Assembly: GCF_037414475.1 (NCBI RefSeq)
Contig: NZ_CP147913.1
Coordinates: forward strand, 2,046,001 to 2,110,000
Direction of reading: 5' to 3'
DNA from: Myxococcus stipitatus
Lineage (GTDB): Bacteria; Myxococcota; Myxococcia; Myxococcales; Myxococcaceae
DNA length: 64,000 bases
In this document: one piece after another, positions 8,807 to 17,138 of the stretch
How positions within the stretch are numbered: the first letter of the stretch is position 1
Layout of the letters: the number at the start of each line of letters is the position of its first letter
Made by a program: the position numbers and the translations under genes
The notes under the pieces: model-generated
The model's database searches: none
The model's input: only the letters and a program-made list of their open reading frames with translations
What the model was told of the DNA's origin: nothing

Positions 8807-9064
8807 GTGAACGTCTCACGCAAGGAGCTGCGCGTGCTGAACGTGCTGGCTCAGGGCGGGCGGATTCTGAAGCACAAGGATGAAAACGGGCGGCTGACCC
8901 ATGTGGCGTGTGTCACGCCCGAGGGCTGGCAGCTTTCGCTCTGCACCCTCGACGTCTTCCAGGCGCTGAAGCGGCGCAAGCTCATCGCCTCCCAGAATGG
9001 CGGGCCGTATCTCATCACCCGGCTGGGCTTGCAGGCGCTCAGCGCCAGCGAACAACAGCGCTAG
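8807..9064 (+). CDS. yjhX: YjhX/TopAI-family toxin
   Basis: An 85-aa protein matching the YjhX family over its whole length: MNVSRKELRVLNVLAQGGRI at the N-terminus, a central HVACVTPEGW segment, and a C-terminal FQALKRRKLI followed by GGPYLIT. In Escherichia coli this family (TopAI) inhibits DNA topoisomerase I and is neutralised by the GNAT protein YjhQ. The GTG start at 8807 gives the family's usual N-terminus and length. No YjhQ-like gene lies on either side: the next plus-strand gene is a large unrelated protein and the upstream neighbour is divergent. It is therefore an orphan copy whose antidote, if needed, must be elsewhere. Family assignment is confident; toxicity is inferred from the family. 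Confidence 0.85.
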   Translation: MNVSRKELRVLNVLAQGGRILKHKDENGRLTHVACVTPEGWQLSLCTLDVFQALKRRKLIASQNGGPYLITRLGLQALSASEQQR

Positions 9065-9120
9065 CCTCGGGACGCGCCCGCGTCCGCGGCGAACGCAGAC
9101 ATCTCGACTCCACGGCCACC

Positions 9121-9141
9121 ATCCCAGGGCTCCCCTGGGAT
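9121..9141 (+). promoter_or_regulatory. 21-bp palindrome upstream of sigma-54 promoter
   Basis: Perfect 9-bp arms ATCCCAGGG and CCCTGGGAT separated by CTC. It lies 57 bp after yjhX and 18 bp before a sigma-54 element. It could be the yjhX terminator (stem with a tight loop) or an operator for the downstream promoter; the sequence alone does not decide. Confidence 0.45.
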
Positions 9142-9159
9142 GTCATGGGTCTTCGCGAA

Positions 9160-9175
9160 TGGCACCGTGGTTGCA
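9160..9175 (+). promoter_or_regulatory. Consensus sigma-54 (-24/-12) promoter
   Basis: TGGCAC (9160-9165), five bases, then TTGCA (9171-9175): a full match to the TGGCAC-N5-TTGC(A/T) element, followed by A-rich AATAC. It points at the large gene starting near 9301 and predicts transcription initiation near 9187, which rules out upstream in-frame starts for that gene. An enhancer-binding activator would be required. Confidence 0.7.
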
Positions 9176-9300
9176 AATACAACCACGCTCACATCAACCC
9201 CAGACACTCTGACGCGACATGTCTGGGCGACGTCATCACCCGTGGAACACGGGCGGAGACGTGTGCCCGCGCAGTGCCCTCGCCACAGAATGGAACCCCC

Positions 9301-12300
9301 GTGTCCCCTTCCACCGCCACTTCGACGCCACCCCTCCCGGCTCCTCCCTCCACCACGGATATCGTCGGCATCCCCGTCGCCGGGGCCCTCGACGTCGATG
9401 GCGACGACGGCGAGTTCCGTCTCATCCAGATGGGCGGCTCGATGGCCCTGGTCGGCGTCAATGATGACGACAACATCCAGGGCTACTTCAGCTCGGCCAC
9501 CGCCGCCTACAACAGCCGCCCCCAGGGGAATCCGAAGCGCCTGGACCCGTGGACGTCGTTCAGCCTCGAGAAGGACTCCCTCCAGTCCTCCATCAACTTC
9601 CAGACCACGAAGCGCCTGGGCGTGGTCGCGCTGAAGGACGCGCTCTACGTCTTCTGGATTGATTCCAAGAACAGCTACCTCTACGCCACCCGCTTCGCTC
9701 CCGGCGTCCAGCGCGCCACGACGGACTGGTGCCAGGTCTGCCTGCCGGCCTCCTCGGCGGGGGGCACTCCCACCGGCGTGAAGATCTCCTCCAACGGCGT
9801 GTCAGCCGGCGTCGGCAAGGGTGAGACGGAGATCCTCCTCAACTACGTGGCCTGGGACTCGTCGCACAACAAGGTGCAGGTCTACCACCTGGTCCTGGAC
9901 ACGAACTTCTACAACCCGTTCACCAACAACTGGGTCTCCCAGGTCCCGACCTGGTCCTTGATGGCTCCTGCCACCAGCCCGGCGCAGACGTCGGGGAACA
10001 TCTCGCACCTCGACATCCGCACCATCCTCGTCTCCCAGCCGGGCAGCACGCCCACGGACCCGTCGGTCAACTGCGTCATCGCGGCGCTGTGGGATGACCA
10101 CAACGCCACCGCGACCACCTTCTCCTGGACGCTGGACGCGGCCTGCCACGGCCGCCCGAGCAACCCCTCGGCGGCGATGCTCCTTGCCTGGCCCGGCTCC
10201 GTGAAGAGCCGCAAGGCGAAGGGCCCGGCCCTTGCCGTGGACCCCGCGGGCAGACTCGTCGCCCTGTTCGCCGACCACAACCAGGCCGACGCCATCAGCA
10301 TCGCCGTGATTCAGGACATCCGCCCCTTGCGGCAACTCGACTCGACAGCCGCCCCTGTCTGGAAGGAGTACGGCAAGCTCTTCCCGAACACGTCCGAGGA
10401 CACGGAAGGTCCTCTCTCGATGTGTTTCTCCTTCGGCAACACGCCCGAGTCGTCGAGCCAGGGCACCGCCCTGCTCCCCATCATCCTGGGGTTCGCGTGG
10501 GTGCGCCTCGCCTCGTCGTCGGTTGGCTCGCCCGTCCAGATGACGTCCCTGAAGTATGGCGACTTCAAGGTGCAGACGGCCCTCCACCCGCCCAAGCAGG
10601 AGAACACGGGCAAGCGCCTGCTCACGTCCATCTGCGACCCGTTCCCCATGCCCGTCCCGGCACCAGAGGTCTGGGGAAACTCCAGCCCAGACGGCATGGC
10701 CGACTGGAACATGTTCGATTATGAGATGAACACGACCCAGGAAGACGTGGTCCTGGACGAGGTCAACCTCTCCGCGAGCCTGGGGTTCCAGTACTCCACG
10801 AAGGCGACGGCCGCCGCGGGCATCGACATGTTCGCGGGGTTCCAGACGGGGGTGAGCTGGGGCATCACCGTGAAGGCGGGAGCCTCCGGACACTTCGCCT
10901 GGCAGGACGGCAAGTACACGGCCCAGAGCATCAAGGTGCAGACGAAGTCCTACCGGCACCCGTACTTCCCTCTCGGGGACACGGCGCCCTACCTGGTCCG
11001 CCCCTACGGGTGCTACTTCGGCCGGTCCATGTTCTGGCTGCGCTCCCAATACGGGACGGCGGCGAACCTCGCGTTCAACCAGGACAACACCTTCAACCCG
11101 GCGCCGCTGCTCGTGGCCCACTGGCCCGTCGCCTCGGAGGACGCGGATGAGACCGCCGCGGGTGACTTCTTCACCTACGCGTGTACCCCCGGCGTGGTCG
11201 ACTCCTACACCGAGGCGGCCATCAACGCCCGGATGTTCAGCCTGTATACCGAGTGCGTGAACCGACTGGCCGCCTCGGGGAAGACGCCGCAGCAGATTCA
11301 GCAGATATTCACCGCGCCGGACGGCACCGACCTCAGCGCCTTCTACACGGGCCAGAACTACGTGGCGTCCGTCATCGCGAAGTACGGCACGCCGACGAAC
11401 CTCAACGGCCAGAAGTACCTCAAGTTCGCCATGAGCGGCGGTTCGGTCTGCGACGGCCAGTACCGGGTGACGAACAGCGAGACGGCGGGCTTCGGCGTGC
11501 ACCTGGACGTCAACCTCTACGCGGGCTTCGTCGAGACCGCGGAGATTGGCCCCGGCGACGACATGGGCGTGTCCGCCTCCGAGGAGATCTACACCGGCGG
11601 GACGTTCGACTTCTCGTTCTCCTTCAAACGCGACTCGACGAGCACCTCCTCCAGTGGTGTCGGCGTCTACACGTATCTGAATACGCTGGCGCCGACCCAA
11701 TCCATGTCCGCCCGCCTCTACATCCTCAAGGAGGCGTACCTGTGGGCGCTGGAGTTGAAGTACTTCCCGGCCATCGCGCGGGACTGGTACCTCCAGGCCC
11801 TGAGCAACGCCAAGGCCCAGGGCGAATTCACCTCACCGCTGGATGAGCCCAACATGGACATGCTCTCCGGCACCACGTCAGCGGACAACCTCCTGCTCTA
11901 TGAGCAGTCCTTGCCCACGCGCTTCATGTTCGTCGTCACGAGTTGGGACCAGGGGCCGCTGCCGCTCGCGCCCGTCAACGTGCCCAAGGACCTGCCCGGT
12001 GGCTACGACATCGCCACCTTCAACTCGGGCGTCGGGGATGGCGCCACGTTCAACCTGCCGGGGCCCTGCGACGTGGCCTACGGGGCCAACGGCAAGTTCC
12101 GCTTCATCCCGGGCGTGACGGGCAGCATCACCTTCGACGCGGCGACCTTTGGAGACCCGCAGTCGGGTGGCCAGAACCACGGCTACTACCGGCAGGTCGG
12201 CTATCCCAACCGCGCGCAGTACAACGTCCCGCAGGACTTCACGCGCGTCTGCGCCGAGGGGAGCAGTTGGAACCTGGGGGATGAGCCGACGACGGTCGCG

Positions 12301-12423
12301 TTCGGAACCGGCACCTCCTGGAACGTGGTGGGAGGTCTGACAGGGAATGTCACGGCCTCGGACAACGTGTTTGGAGACCCGGCGTATCAACAGGGCAAGG
12401 AATTGCGCGTCCTGCAGAATTAG
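9301..12423 (+). CDS. Large hypothetical protein with C-terminal FGDP-type repeats
   Basis: About 1040 residues, no family recognised with confidence. GTG 9301 is a tentative start (GTG 9274 is possible); earlier in-frame codons overlap yjhX or precede the sigma-54 promoter, and that stretch reads as non-coding. No signal peptide or membrane helix is evident. Residues ~15-400 look like beta-propeller or jelly-roll strands (LGVVALKDALYVFWID; AALWDDHNATATTF). The middle has two Gly/Thr/Ser-rich beta regions (SASLGFQYSTKATAAAGIDM; GTFDFSFSFKRDSTSTSSSG) suggestive of amphipathic beta-hairpins. The last ~130 residues contain two copies of a module with a YGANG- or FGTGT-like start and an FGDP motif, reminiscent of C-terminal modules of extracellular enzymes. 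A pore-forming or adhesin-like role is possible but unproven. Confidence 0.75.
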   Translation: MSPSTATSTPPLPAPPSTTDIVGIPVAGALDVDGDDGEFRLIQMGGSMALVGVNDDDNIQGYFSSATAAYNSRPQGNPKRLDPWTSFSLEKDSLQSSINFQTTKRLGVVALKDALYVFWIDSKNSYLYATRFAPGVQRATTDWCQVCLPASSAGGTPTGVKISSNGVSAGVGKGETEILLNYVAWDSSHNKVQVYHLVLDTNFYNPFTNNWVSQVPTWSLMAPATSPAQTSGNISHLDIRTILVSQPGSTPTDPSVNCVIAALWDDHNATATTFSWTLDAACHGRPSNPSAAMLLAWPGSVKSRKAKGPALAVDPAGRLVALFADHNQADAISIAVIQDIRPLRQLDSTAAPVWKEYGKLFPNTSEDTEGPLSMCFSFGNTPESSSQGTALLPIILGFAWVRLASSSVGSPVQMTSLKYGDFKVQTALHPPKQENTGKRLLTSICDPFPMPVPAPEVWGNSSPDGMADWNMFDYEMNTTQEDVVLDEVNLSASLGFQYSTKATAAAGIDMFAGFQTGVSWGITVKAGASGHFAWQDGKYTAQSIKVQTKSYRHPYFPLGDTAPYLVRPYGCYFGRSMFWLRSQYGTAANLAFNQDNTFNPAPLLVAHWPVASEDADETAAGDFFTYACTPGVVDSYTEAAINARMFSLYTECVNRLAASGKTPQQIQQIFTAPDGTDLSAFYTGQNYVASVIAKYGTPTNLNGQKYLKFAMSGGSVCDGQYRVTNSETAGFGVHLDVNLYAGFVETAEIGPGDDMGVSASEEIYTGGTFDFSFSFKRDSTSTSSSGVGVYTYLNTLAPTQSMSARLYILKEAYLWALELKYFPAIARDWYLQALSNAKAQGEFTSPLDEPNMDMLSGTTSADNLLLYEQSLPTRFMFVVTSWDQGPLPLAPVNVPKDLPGGYDIATFNSGVGDGATFNLPGPCDVAYGANGKFRFIPGVTGSITFDAATFGDPQSGGQNHGYYRQVGYPNRAQYNVPQDFTRVCAEGSSWNLGDEPTTVAFGTGTSWNVVGGLTGNVTASDNVFGDPAYQQGKELRVLQN

Positions 12424-12435
12424 CGGAGCGAGGGT

Positions 12436-12465
12436 CGGCCCGGTGATGGCTTCCTCACCGGGCCG
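12436..12465 (+). terminator. Terminator hairpin after the large sigma-54 gene
   Basis: Perfect 11-bp arms CGGCCCGGTGA (12436-12446) and TCACCGGGCCG (12455-12465) with an 8-base loop, 12 bp after the stop codon. It separates the large gene from the downstream monooxygenase. Confidence 0.65.
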
Positions 12466-12582
12466 GCCGAGCCAGGGGCCGCCACGCCGCCGCCGAGCGG
12501 ACTTCGCCCAGGAGTGGCTTGTTCGGGACAAGGTCCTGAACGCGTGTCGAAAACACGAGGAGGACTTCGCAGAGTCCACGGC

Positions 12583-14139
12583 ATGAATCCAAGTCGGACC
12601 CAAGGCCGCGAGACGCCCTATGATGTCATCATCGCGGGTGCGGGTCCGGTCGGGTTGTTCCTCGCATGCGAGCTGCGGCTCGCGAAGCTCGACGTGCTCG
12701 TGCTCGAGCAATCGGCCGATGCACGCTCACCGTTGAAGCAGCTGCCCTTCGGACTCCGGGGACTCTGGGGCCCGAGCATCGAGGCTTTCTATCGGCGTGG
12801 CCTGCTGGACGCGCTCGCGGAGCAGCCGCAAGACCGGGGTGGCAACCGCTTCAAGCTCCGCCGCGCCATCTCGGACACGAGCGGCCCGGCGGGTCACTTC
12901 GCGAGCCTCCAGTTCGACTTCGCCCATATCGACCCATCGCGGTGGACGTACCGCATCCCCGGGCCCGCCGACATGCAGTTGGGGAGCGAGCTGGCGCACA
13001 TCGAGCGCGTCCTCACCGAACGCGCGAGTGCGCTCGGCGTCGAGCTTCGGTTCGGCCAGGGTGTCAGCGGGTTCGAGGCCTCGGACGAGGAAGTCGTCGT
13101 TCACGCGGGAGAGCAGCGCTTCGCGGCGCGCTATCTCGTGGGCCGCGATGGGGGGAGCAGCCGGGTCCGCAAGCAGGGAGGCTTCGAGTTCGTCGGCACC
13201 GAGCCCGAGTTCACGGGCTACTCGGTCCATGTCGACCTCGCCGAGCCGGAGATGCTCCCCTTGGGGGCACACATCACGGAGGTCGGCAGATATCAGCAGT
13301 GGCAGCCGGGGGTGGTCGCGGCGTTCGAGTTCGACGGTGGCGCGTTCCATCGCACCCAGCCCATCACGCTCGAGCACGTGCAGGCGATGCTCCGGCGCGT
13401 GTCGGGGAAGGAGGTGAGCATCACCGCCCGCTCGATGCAGTCCACCACCTATCGCAAGGGGCGCGTGCTGCTCGCGGGTGACTCCGCGCACATCCATTCG
13501 CCACTCGGTGGGCAGGGGCTCAACCTGGGACTGGGCGATGCGATGAACCTCGGCTGGAAGCTCGCGGCCACGGTCCGTGGCGATGCACCGGAGGGGTTGC
13601 TCGACACCTATACGGCCGAACGGCATCCCATCGGCGAGCGCATCCTGGACTGGACCCGAGCGCAGGTCGCCCTGATGCGGCCAAGGTCCAGCGCCCTCCA
13701 GGCCATCGTCCGCGACCTGATGGAGACCCGCGACGGCGCGACATACTTCGCCGAGCGGCTCTGGGGGCTCTCGCTTCGCTACGACCTGGGTGAAGCGCAT
13801 CCACGGGCGGGGCGGAGTTCCCCGGACTTCGAGTTCGATGATGGCACGAGGCTCGGCGCGCTGTTGCGGGATGGCCAGGGTGTGCTGCTGGACTTCGACA
13901 GACAATTCGAGGCGCTCGAAGGTCATTGGGGCCACCGGGTGAGCTACGTGACGCGCGATGCGAAGGCGCGCCTCGGCGTCTTCGCGTTGCGCATCCGCCC
14001 GGATGGCTTCGTGGCGTGGGCGAGCGACACGACGGCGACGCCCGAAGAGGTGACGCGTGCGGCCGCACGGTGGTTCGACCAGGTCGGGCGAAACCAGCGC
14101 GGCGCGGCTCGCCGCCCCGTCGGTCCCTCGTGGGCATAG
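12583..14139 (+). CDS. FAD-dependent aromatic monooxygenase (PHBH / rifampicin monooxygenase type)
   Basis: A 518-aa class A flavoprotein hydroxylase that would insert oxygen into an aromatic substrate using NAD(P)H and O2. Visible motifs are the ADP-binding fold DVIIAGAGPVGL (residues 14-25, GxGxxG at 19-24), the DG motif in VGRDGGSSRVRK, and the second FAD motif GDSAHIHSPLGGQGLNLGL with Asp300. The last ~110 residues have the thioredoxin-like domain seen in the rifampicin/polyketide hydroxylase subgroup. ATG 12583 is used; a GTG further upstream would add non-conserved residues. It stands alone after a terminator, so the role could be antibiotic inactivation, catabolism or tailoring of a metabolite. 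Confidence 0.88.
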   Translation: MNPSRTQGRETPYDVIIAGAGPVGLFLACELRLAKLDVLVLEQSADARSPLKQLPFGLRGLWGPSIEAFYRRGLLDALAEQPQDRGGNRFKLRRAISDTSGPAGHFASLQFDFAHIDPSRWTYRIPGPADMQLGSELAHIERVLTERASALGVELRFGQGVSGFEASDEEVVVHAGEQRFAARYLVGRDGGSSRVRKQGGFEFVGTEPEFTGYSVHVDLAEPEMLPLGAHITEVGRYQQWQPGVVAAFEFDGGAFHRTQPITLEHVQAMLRRVSGKEVSITARSMQSTTYRKGRVLLAGDSAHIHSPLGGQGLNLGLGDAMNLGWKLAATVRGDAPEGLLDTYTAERHPIGERILDWTRAQVALMRPRSSALQAIVRDLMETRDGATYFAERLWGLSLRYDLGEAHPRAGRSSPDFEFDDGTRLGALLRDGQGVLLDFDRQFEALEGHWGHRVSYVTRDAKARLGVFALRIRPDGFVAWASDTTATPEEVTRAAARWFDQVGRNQRGAARRPVGPSWA

Positions 14140-14208
14140 CTGGGCCTATGTAACCCCCATTCATGCGCCTGCGTAGAGGGGACAAGGTCGCATCTCTGGA
14201 GGTCCTCC

Positions 14209-14898
14209 ATGGGCAACGGCGTCTCTCTACAGAAGTACACCCCCGTTCGTGTTGCTTCATTCATCCCGGGTTTCGGCGCCTCGACGGGAAGCGCTCCCTC
14301 CAAGGGGGCGCCTCCGTCGAGCCCCGTGGGGTTCTCTCCCGTGGACTCCTTCGAGGGGAGCGCCAAGACGAAGAGCGCCGCAGGGGCGAAGGCTCCTGCC
14401 TCGTCCGACAAGACGGGACAGAAGCTCGTCGACATCGCCAAGAAGCAGGAGGGCTACAAGGAGGGCCCCGGCAACTCCAACAAGTTCACCCAGGCCATGA
14501 CGGGCAAGAAGGGCCAGGCCTGGTGCGCGGACTTCGTGAGCTGGGTCGCGAAGGAGGCGGGCCTGAAGTCGCCCCGCTCTTCCAGCGTGGGAGGCATCGT
14601 CGGCCAACTGAAGAAGCAAGACACGTGGAAGGGAAAGAAGAACCCTCAGCCGGGTGATGCCATCGCCTTCAACAGGCCCGGCACCAGCCGATGGGACGAC
14701 CACGTCGGCATCATCAGCAAGGTCCACTACAAGACCGTCGAGAAGAACGGCAAGAAGACCCAGGTCCCCGTCAGCGTGGATGTCATCTCCGGCAACTCGG
14801 GCAGCAAGACCGACGGCGTCTACACGCGGAAGAAGATTCCCCTGAGCAACCCGGACATCGTCGGCTGGGGCTCCATGGCGAAGCCCAAGAAGAAGTGA
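14209..14898 (+). CDS. CHAP/NlpC-P60-like cysteine peptidase
   Basis: A 229-aa protein whose residues ~70-225 resemble a CHAP or NlpC/P60-type papain-fold domain that cleaves peptidoglycan peptides or amide bonds. The catalytic Cys106 is in QAWCADFVSW, and His165 in RWDDHVGII fits the second catalytic residue. The 70-residue N-terminus is Ser/Ala/Pro-rich and disordered, with no signal peptide; export by another route or action as a delivered lytic effector is possible. Start ATG 14209 follows GGAGGTCC closely. It is monocistronic, convergent with ynfA. Confidence 0.75.
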   Translation: MGNGVSLQKYTPVRVASFIPGFGASTGSAPSKGAPPSSPVGFSPVDSFEGSAKTKSAAGAKAPASSDKTGQKLVDIAKKQEGYKEGPGNSNKFTQAMTGKKGQAWCADFVSWVAKEAGLKSPRSSSVGGIVGQLKKQDTWKGKKNPQPGDAIAFNRPGTSRWDDHVGIISKVHYKTVEKNGKKTQVPVSVDVISGNSGSKTDGVYTRKKIPLSNPDIVGWGSMAKPKKK

Positions 14899-14910
14899 CA
14901 CCCCGGGGCG

Positions 14911-15237
14911 CTACTTCCGAGGCCCCAGCACGATGATGGCCATCCCCAGGATGGCCACGCACGCCCCCACGACATCCCAGGCCGTGGGCCGCTCACCCTC
15001 CACCCACCACAACCACGCCAGCGCCACCGCGATGTACACGCCGCCATACGCGGCATACGTGCGCGCGGCGCCGGTGGGATGCAGCGTCAACAGCCACGCG
15101 AACGCGGCCAGGCTCGCCGCCGCCGGCACCAGCAGCCACGCGGACTTGCCTTCACGCAGCCACAGATAGGGCAGATAGCAGCCCACGATTTCGGCCAGGG
15201 CCGTGACGACGAAGAGTCCGAAGGTACGCGGCAGCAC
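14911..15237 (-). CDS. YnfA/UPF0060-family small membrane protein
   Basis: A 108-aa inner-membrane protein with four hydrophobic helices filling nearly the whole chain. Family sequences visible are the start [20 protein letters not shown], the middle [14 protein letters not shown] and the terminal [15 protein letters not shown]. The family is widely conserved and resembles small multidrug resistance transporters in size and topology; its substrate is unsettled. It lies divergent from czcD, with about 280 bp between the starts. That gap contains a GC-rich inverted repeat but no clear promoter. Confidence 0.92.
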   Translation of the reverse strand: MLPRTFGLFVVTALAEIVGCYLPYLWLREGKSAWLLVPAAASLAAFAWLLTLHPTGAARTYAAYGGVYIAVALAWLWWVEGERPTAWDVVGACVAILGMAIIVLGPRK

Positions 15238-15517
15238 GGTGGAGTCCCTCGATGCGAATCCCGCCGGACTCTAGCCGTCCACCCCGCGGTGACACCCGGC
15301 CAAAGCGGGCGCCCGGCCGGCAGACTGATTCACCAGGGAGGCGGCCAGCCGCCCGCGGCGGCGATGCGCATGCCGCGGGGGCGGTGCGAAACGAAAAGCA
15401 GCCGACAGGTGTAACCACGGTCAACGCCGAGCGTCAGCCGTGGCGAATGGCGAAGCTTCCCGGGGCGGTCCTCCTGGAGGCTCCGCCGCGCCTTCCTTCC
15501 TGGAGGAACCGTCGACC

Positions 15518-16423
15518 ATGTCCGGCTCCCACAATCATGCGCATGCGCATGGAGCTCCCACCCACGGCCGGGCCTTCGCCGTGGGCATTGGCCTCAACCT
15601 GGCCTTCGTCGCCGTGGAGGCCACCTTCGGCTTCCTCTCCGACTCGCTGGCGCTGCTCGCGGATGCCGGCCACAACCTGAGCGATATCCTCGGACTCGTG
15701 CTCGCGTGGGGAGCCAGCGTCCTGGCCCGCCGCAGACCGACCGAGCGCCACACCTACGGCCTGCGCAGCTCCTCCATCCTCGCGGCCCTGCTCAACGGAC
15801 TCCTGCTCCTGGTCGCCGTGGGCGGCATCTCCTGGGAGGCCATCCGAAGGCTCGGTGAGCCCGCCCCGGTCGCCAGCGGCACCGTCATGCTGGTGGCCAG
15901 TGTGGGTATCGTCATCAACACCGCCACCGCGCTCATGTTCTGGAAGGGCCGCAAGAACGACCTCAACATCCGAGGCGCCTTCCTCCACATGGCCGCCGAC
16001 GCGGGTGTGTCGCTCGCCGTCGTCCTGGCCGGCGCGCTCATCTACTTCACCGGTTGGCTGTGGATGGACCCGGTGGTGACGCTCCTCATCGCCGCCCTCA
16101 TCTTCTTCAGCACCTGGGGACTCTTGAAGGACTCGGTCAACCTCGCGTTGCATGCCGTGCCGGAGAACATCGACATGACCGCGGTGCGTGAGCGGCTCAG
16201 CAAGGCGCCCGGTGTCGCGCAGGTGCATGACCTGCACGTGTGGGCCATGAGCACGACCGAGGCCGCGCTCACCGCGCACCTCGTCGTTCGCGATGCCCAG
16301 GTGAACGACCAGCTCGTGAGCCAGTTGAAGAAACGGCTGCACGACGAGTTCGGTATCCACCACGTCACGCTGCAACTCGAGGCAGTCACCCTGTCGGACT
16401 GCTGCCAGCTTGCTCCCATGTAG
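15518..16423 (+). CDS. czcD: CzcD-family cation diffusion facilitator
   Basis: A 301-aa zinc/cobalt/cadmium:proton antiporter of the inner membrane. It begins with a metal-binding His-rich tail (HNHAHAHG), has six transmembrane helices, and carries the transport-site motifs LLADAGHNLSD in TM2 and HMAADAGVS in TM5. The cytoplasmic C-terminal domain contains VHDLHVWAMST, the conserved metal-sensing region. ATG 15518 follows GGAGGA at the right spacing; an ATG 78 bases upstream adds a non-conserved peptide. It heads a heavy-metal cluster with a small Cys/His exported protein and czcCBA, moving metal from cytoplasm to periplasm, from where CzcCBA can export it. Confidence 0.92.
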   Translation: MSGSHNHAHAHGAPTHGRAFAVGIGLNLAFVAVEATFGFLSDSLALLADAGHNLSDILGLVLAWGASVLARRRPTERHTYGLRSSSILAALLNGLLLLVAVGGISWEAIRRLGEPAPVASGTVMLVASVGIVINTATALMFWKGRKNDLNIRGAFLHMAADAGVSLAVVLAGALIYFTGWLWMDPVVTLLIAALIFFSTWGLLKDSVNLALHAVPENIDMTAVRERLSKAPGVAQVHDLHVWAMSTTEAALTAHLVVRDAQVNDQLVSQLKKRLHDEFGIHHVTLQLEAVTLSDCCQLAPM

Positions 16424-16490
16424 CCGTCCACCCGACAACGATGGCCGTCCTCGGCTTGCACTCCCCCATGAGAACCATTACGAAGGTCCT

Positions 16491-16820
16491 GTGCTGCGTC
16501 TGCTCCTGATGTTGGTGTTGGTGCACGGCCTCGTGCCTTCCTTCGGGGAAGCCATCGAGATGGCCGTCCACTACGCCGTCTCCGGGCACGTCGCGCACTC
16601 CGTGAAAGGTGAATCGGACCTGGGAGACCTGGGCCGTGAACACGGATGCGGGCCCACGTCCCACCAGTGCGGCTGCTGCCCGAGCCAGCACATCACGCCC
16701 GTCTCGCTGCCCTCGGTGGCCTGGGTCCTGGAAGCAGGCGCCCAGGAGATTCCCGGTGAGGTGCAGCGCCCCACCGAAGTGGAACCCGCACGGCTGCTGC
16801 GGCCTCCCATAGCGGCCTAG
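16491..16820 (+). CDS. Small exported Cys/His-rich protein of the metal-resistance cluster (CzcI-like position)
   Basis: About 109 residues from GTG 16491, beginning with a hydrophobic signal (VLRLLLMLVLVHGLVPSFGE) and therefore periplasmic. The middle holds a possible metal-binding cluster, HGCGPTSHQCGCCPSQH, after several histidines. Its position between czcD and czcCBA recalls CzcI, a small periplasmic regulator-like protein preceding czcC, but the sequence similarity is not strong enough to name it. A longer upstream frame overlaps the end of czcD and is ignored. Probable role: periplasmic metal binding or sensing for the efflux system. Confidence 0.65.
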   Translation: MLRLLLMLVLVHGLVPSFGEAIEMAVHYAVSGHVAHSVKGESDLGDLGREHGCGPTSHQCGCCPSQHITPVSLPSVAWVLEAGAQEIPGEVQRPTEVEPARLLRPPIAA

Positions 16821-17138
16821 CGGCCGGCTCCCACCCCACCTGGCATCCCTCTCCGACGCGATGACCTCGCGCGTGTCTCCACACGTGCGCAGCCCCACCG
16901 CGAGGAGAGAAGCCACTCGTGTCGTGCACTCGCGCGTCTGACGCGCGCGGGCCGGACGCCTCTTTATTCCATCTCCAGGCGGCGCCAGGTCTCTTCACAT
17001 CCCTGGCCTCACTCCCTCCCTGCTTCGGCGGAAGAAAGCCGGGGCTGGAGCACGTGCGCGGACACGCGGCGGCTCGCCGCCGTTCGCCCTCGCACGTCCT
17101 CCAGCCGCCACGGGTTCCCGCTGAGCCTTCCATTCCTG
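16821..17138 (+). other. Intergenic region upstream of czcC
   Basis: No gene seen in these 318 bases. It holds a 7-bp inverted repeat (16931-16937 / 16941-16947) that may end the small upstream gene, and a GC palindrome near 17070 (GGCGGCTCGCCGCC). A czcCBA promoter or metal-regulator site is expected here, but no recognisable element was found. Confidence 0.4.

Noticed and set aside
8908..9300. Upstream extension of the large unknown gene
   Set aside because: Overlaps yjhX out of frame and precedes the sigma-54 promoter, so it would not be transcribed from it; the translation is non-conserved Arg/His-rich sequence.
9802..11700. 632-codon minus-strand frame inside the large sigma-54-driven gene
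   Set aside because: Antisense shadow of the plus-strand gene; low-complexity Arg/Gly/Val translation with no domain.
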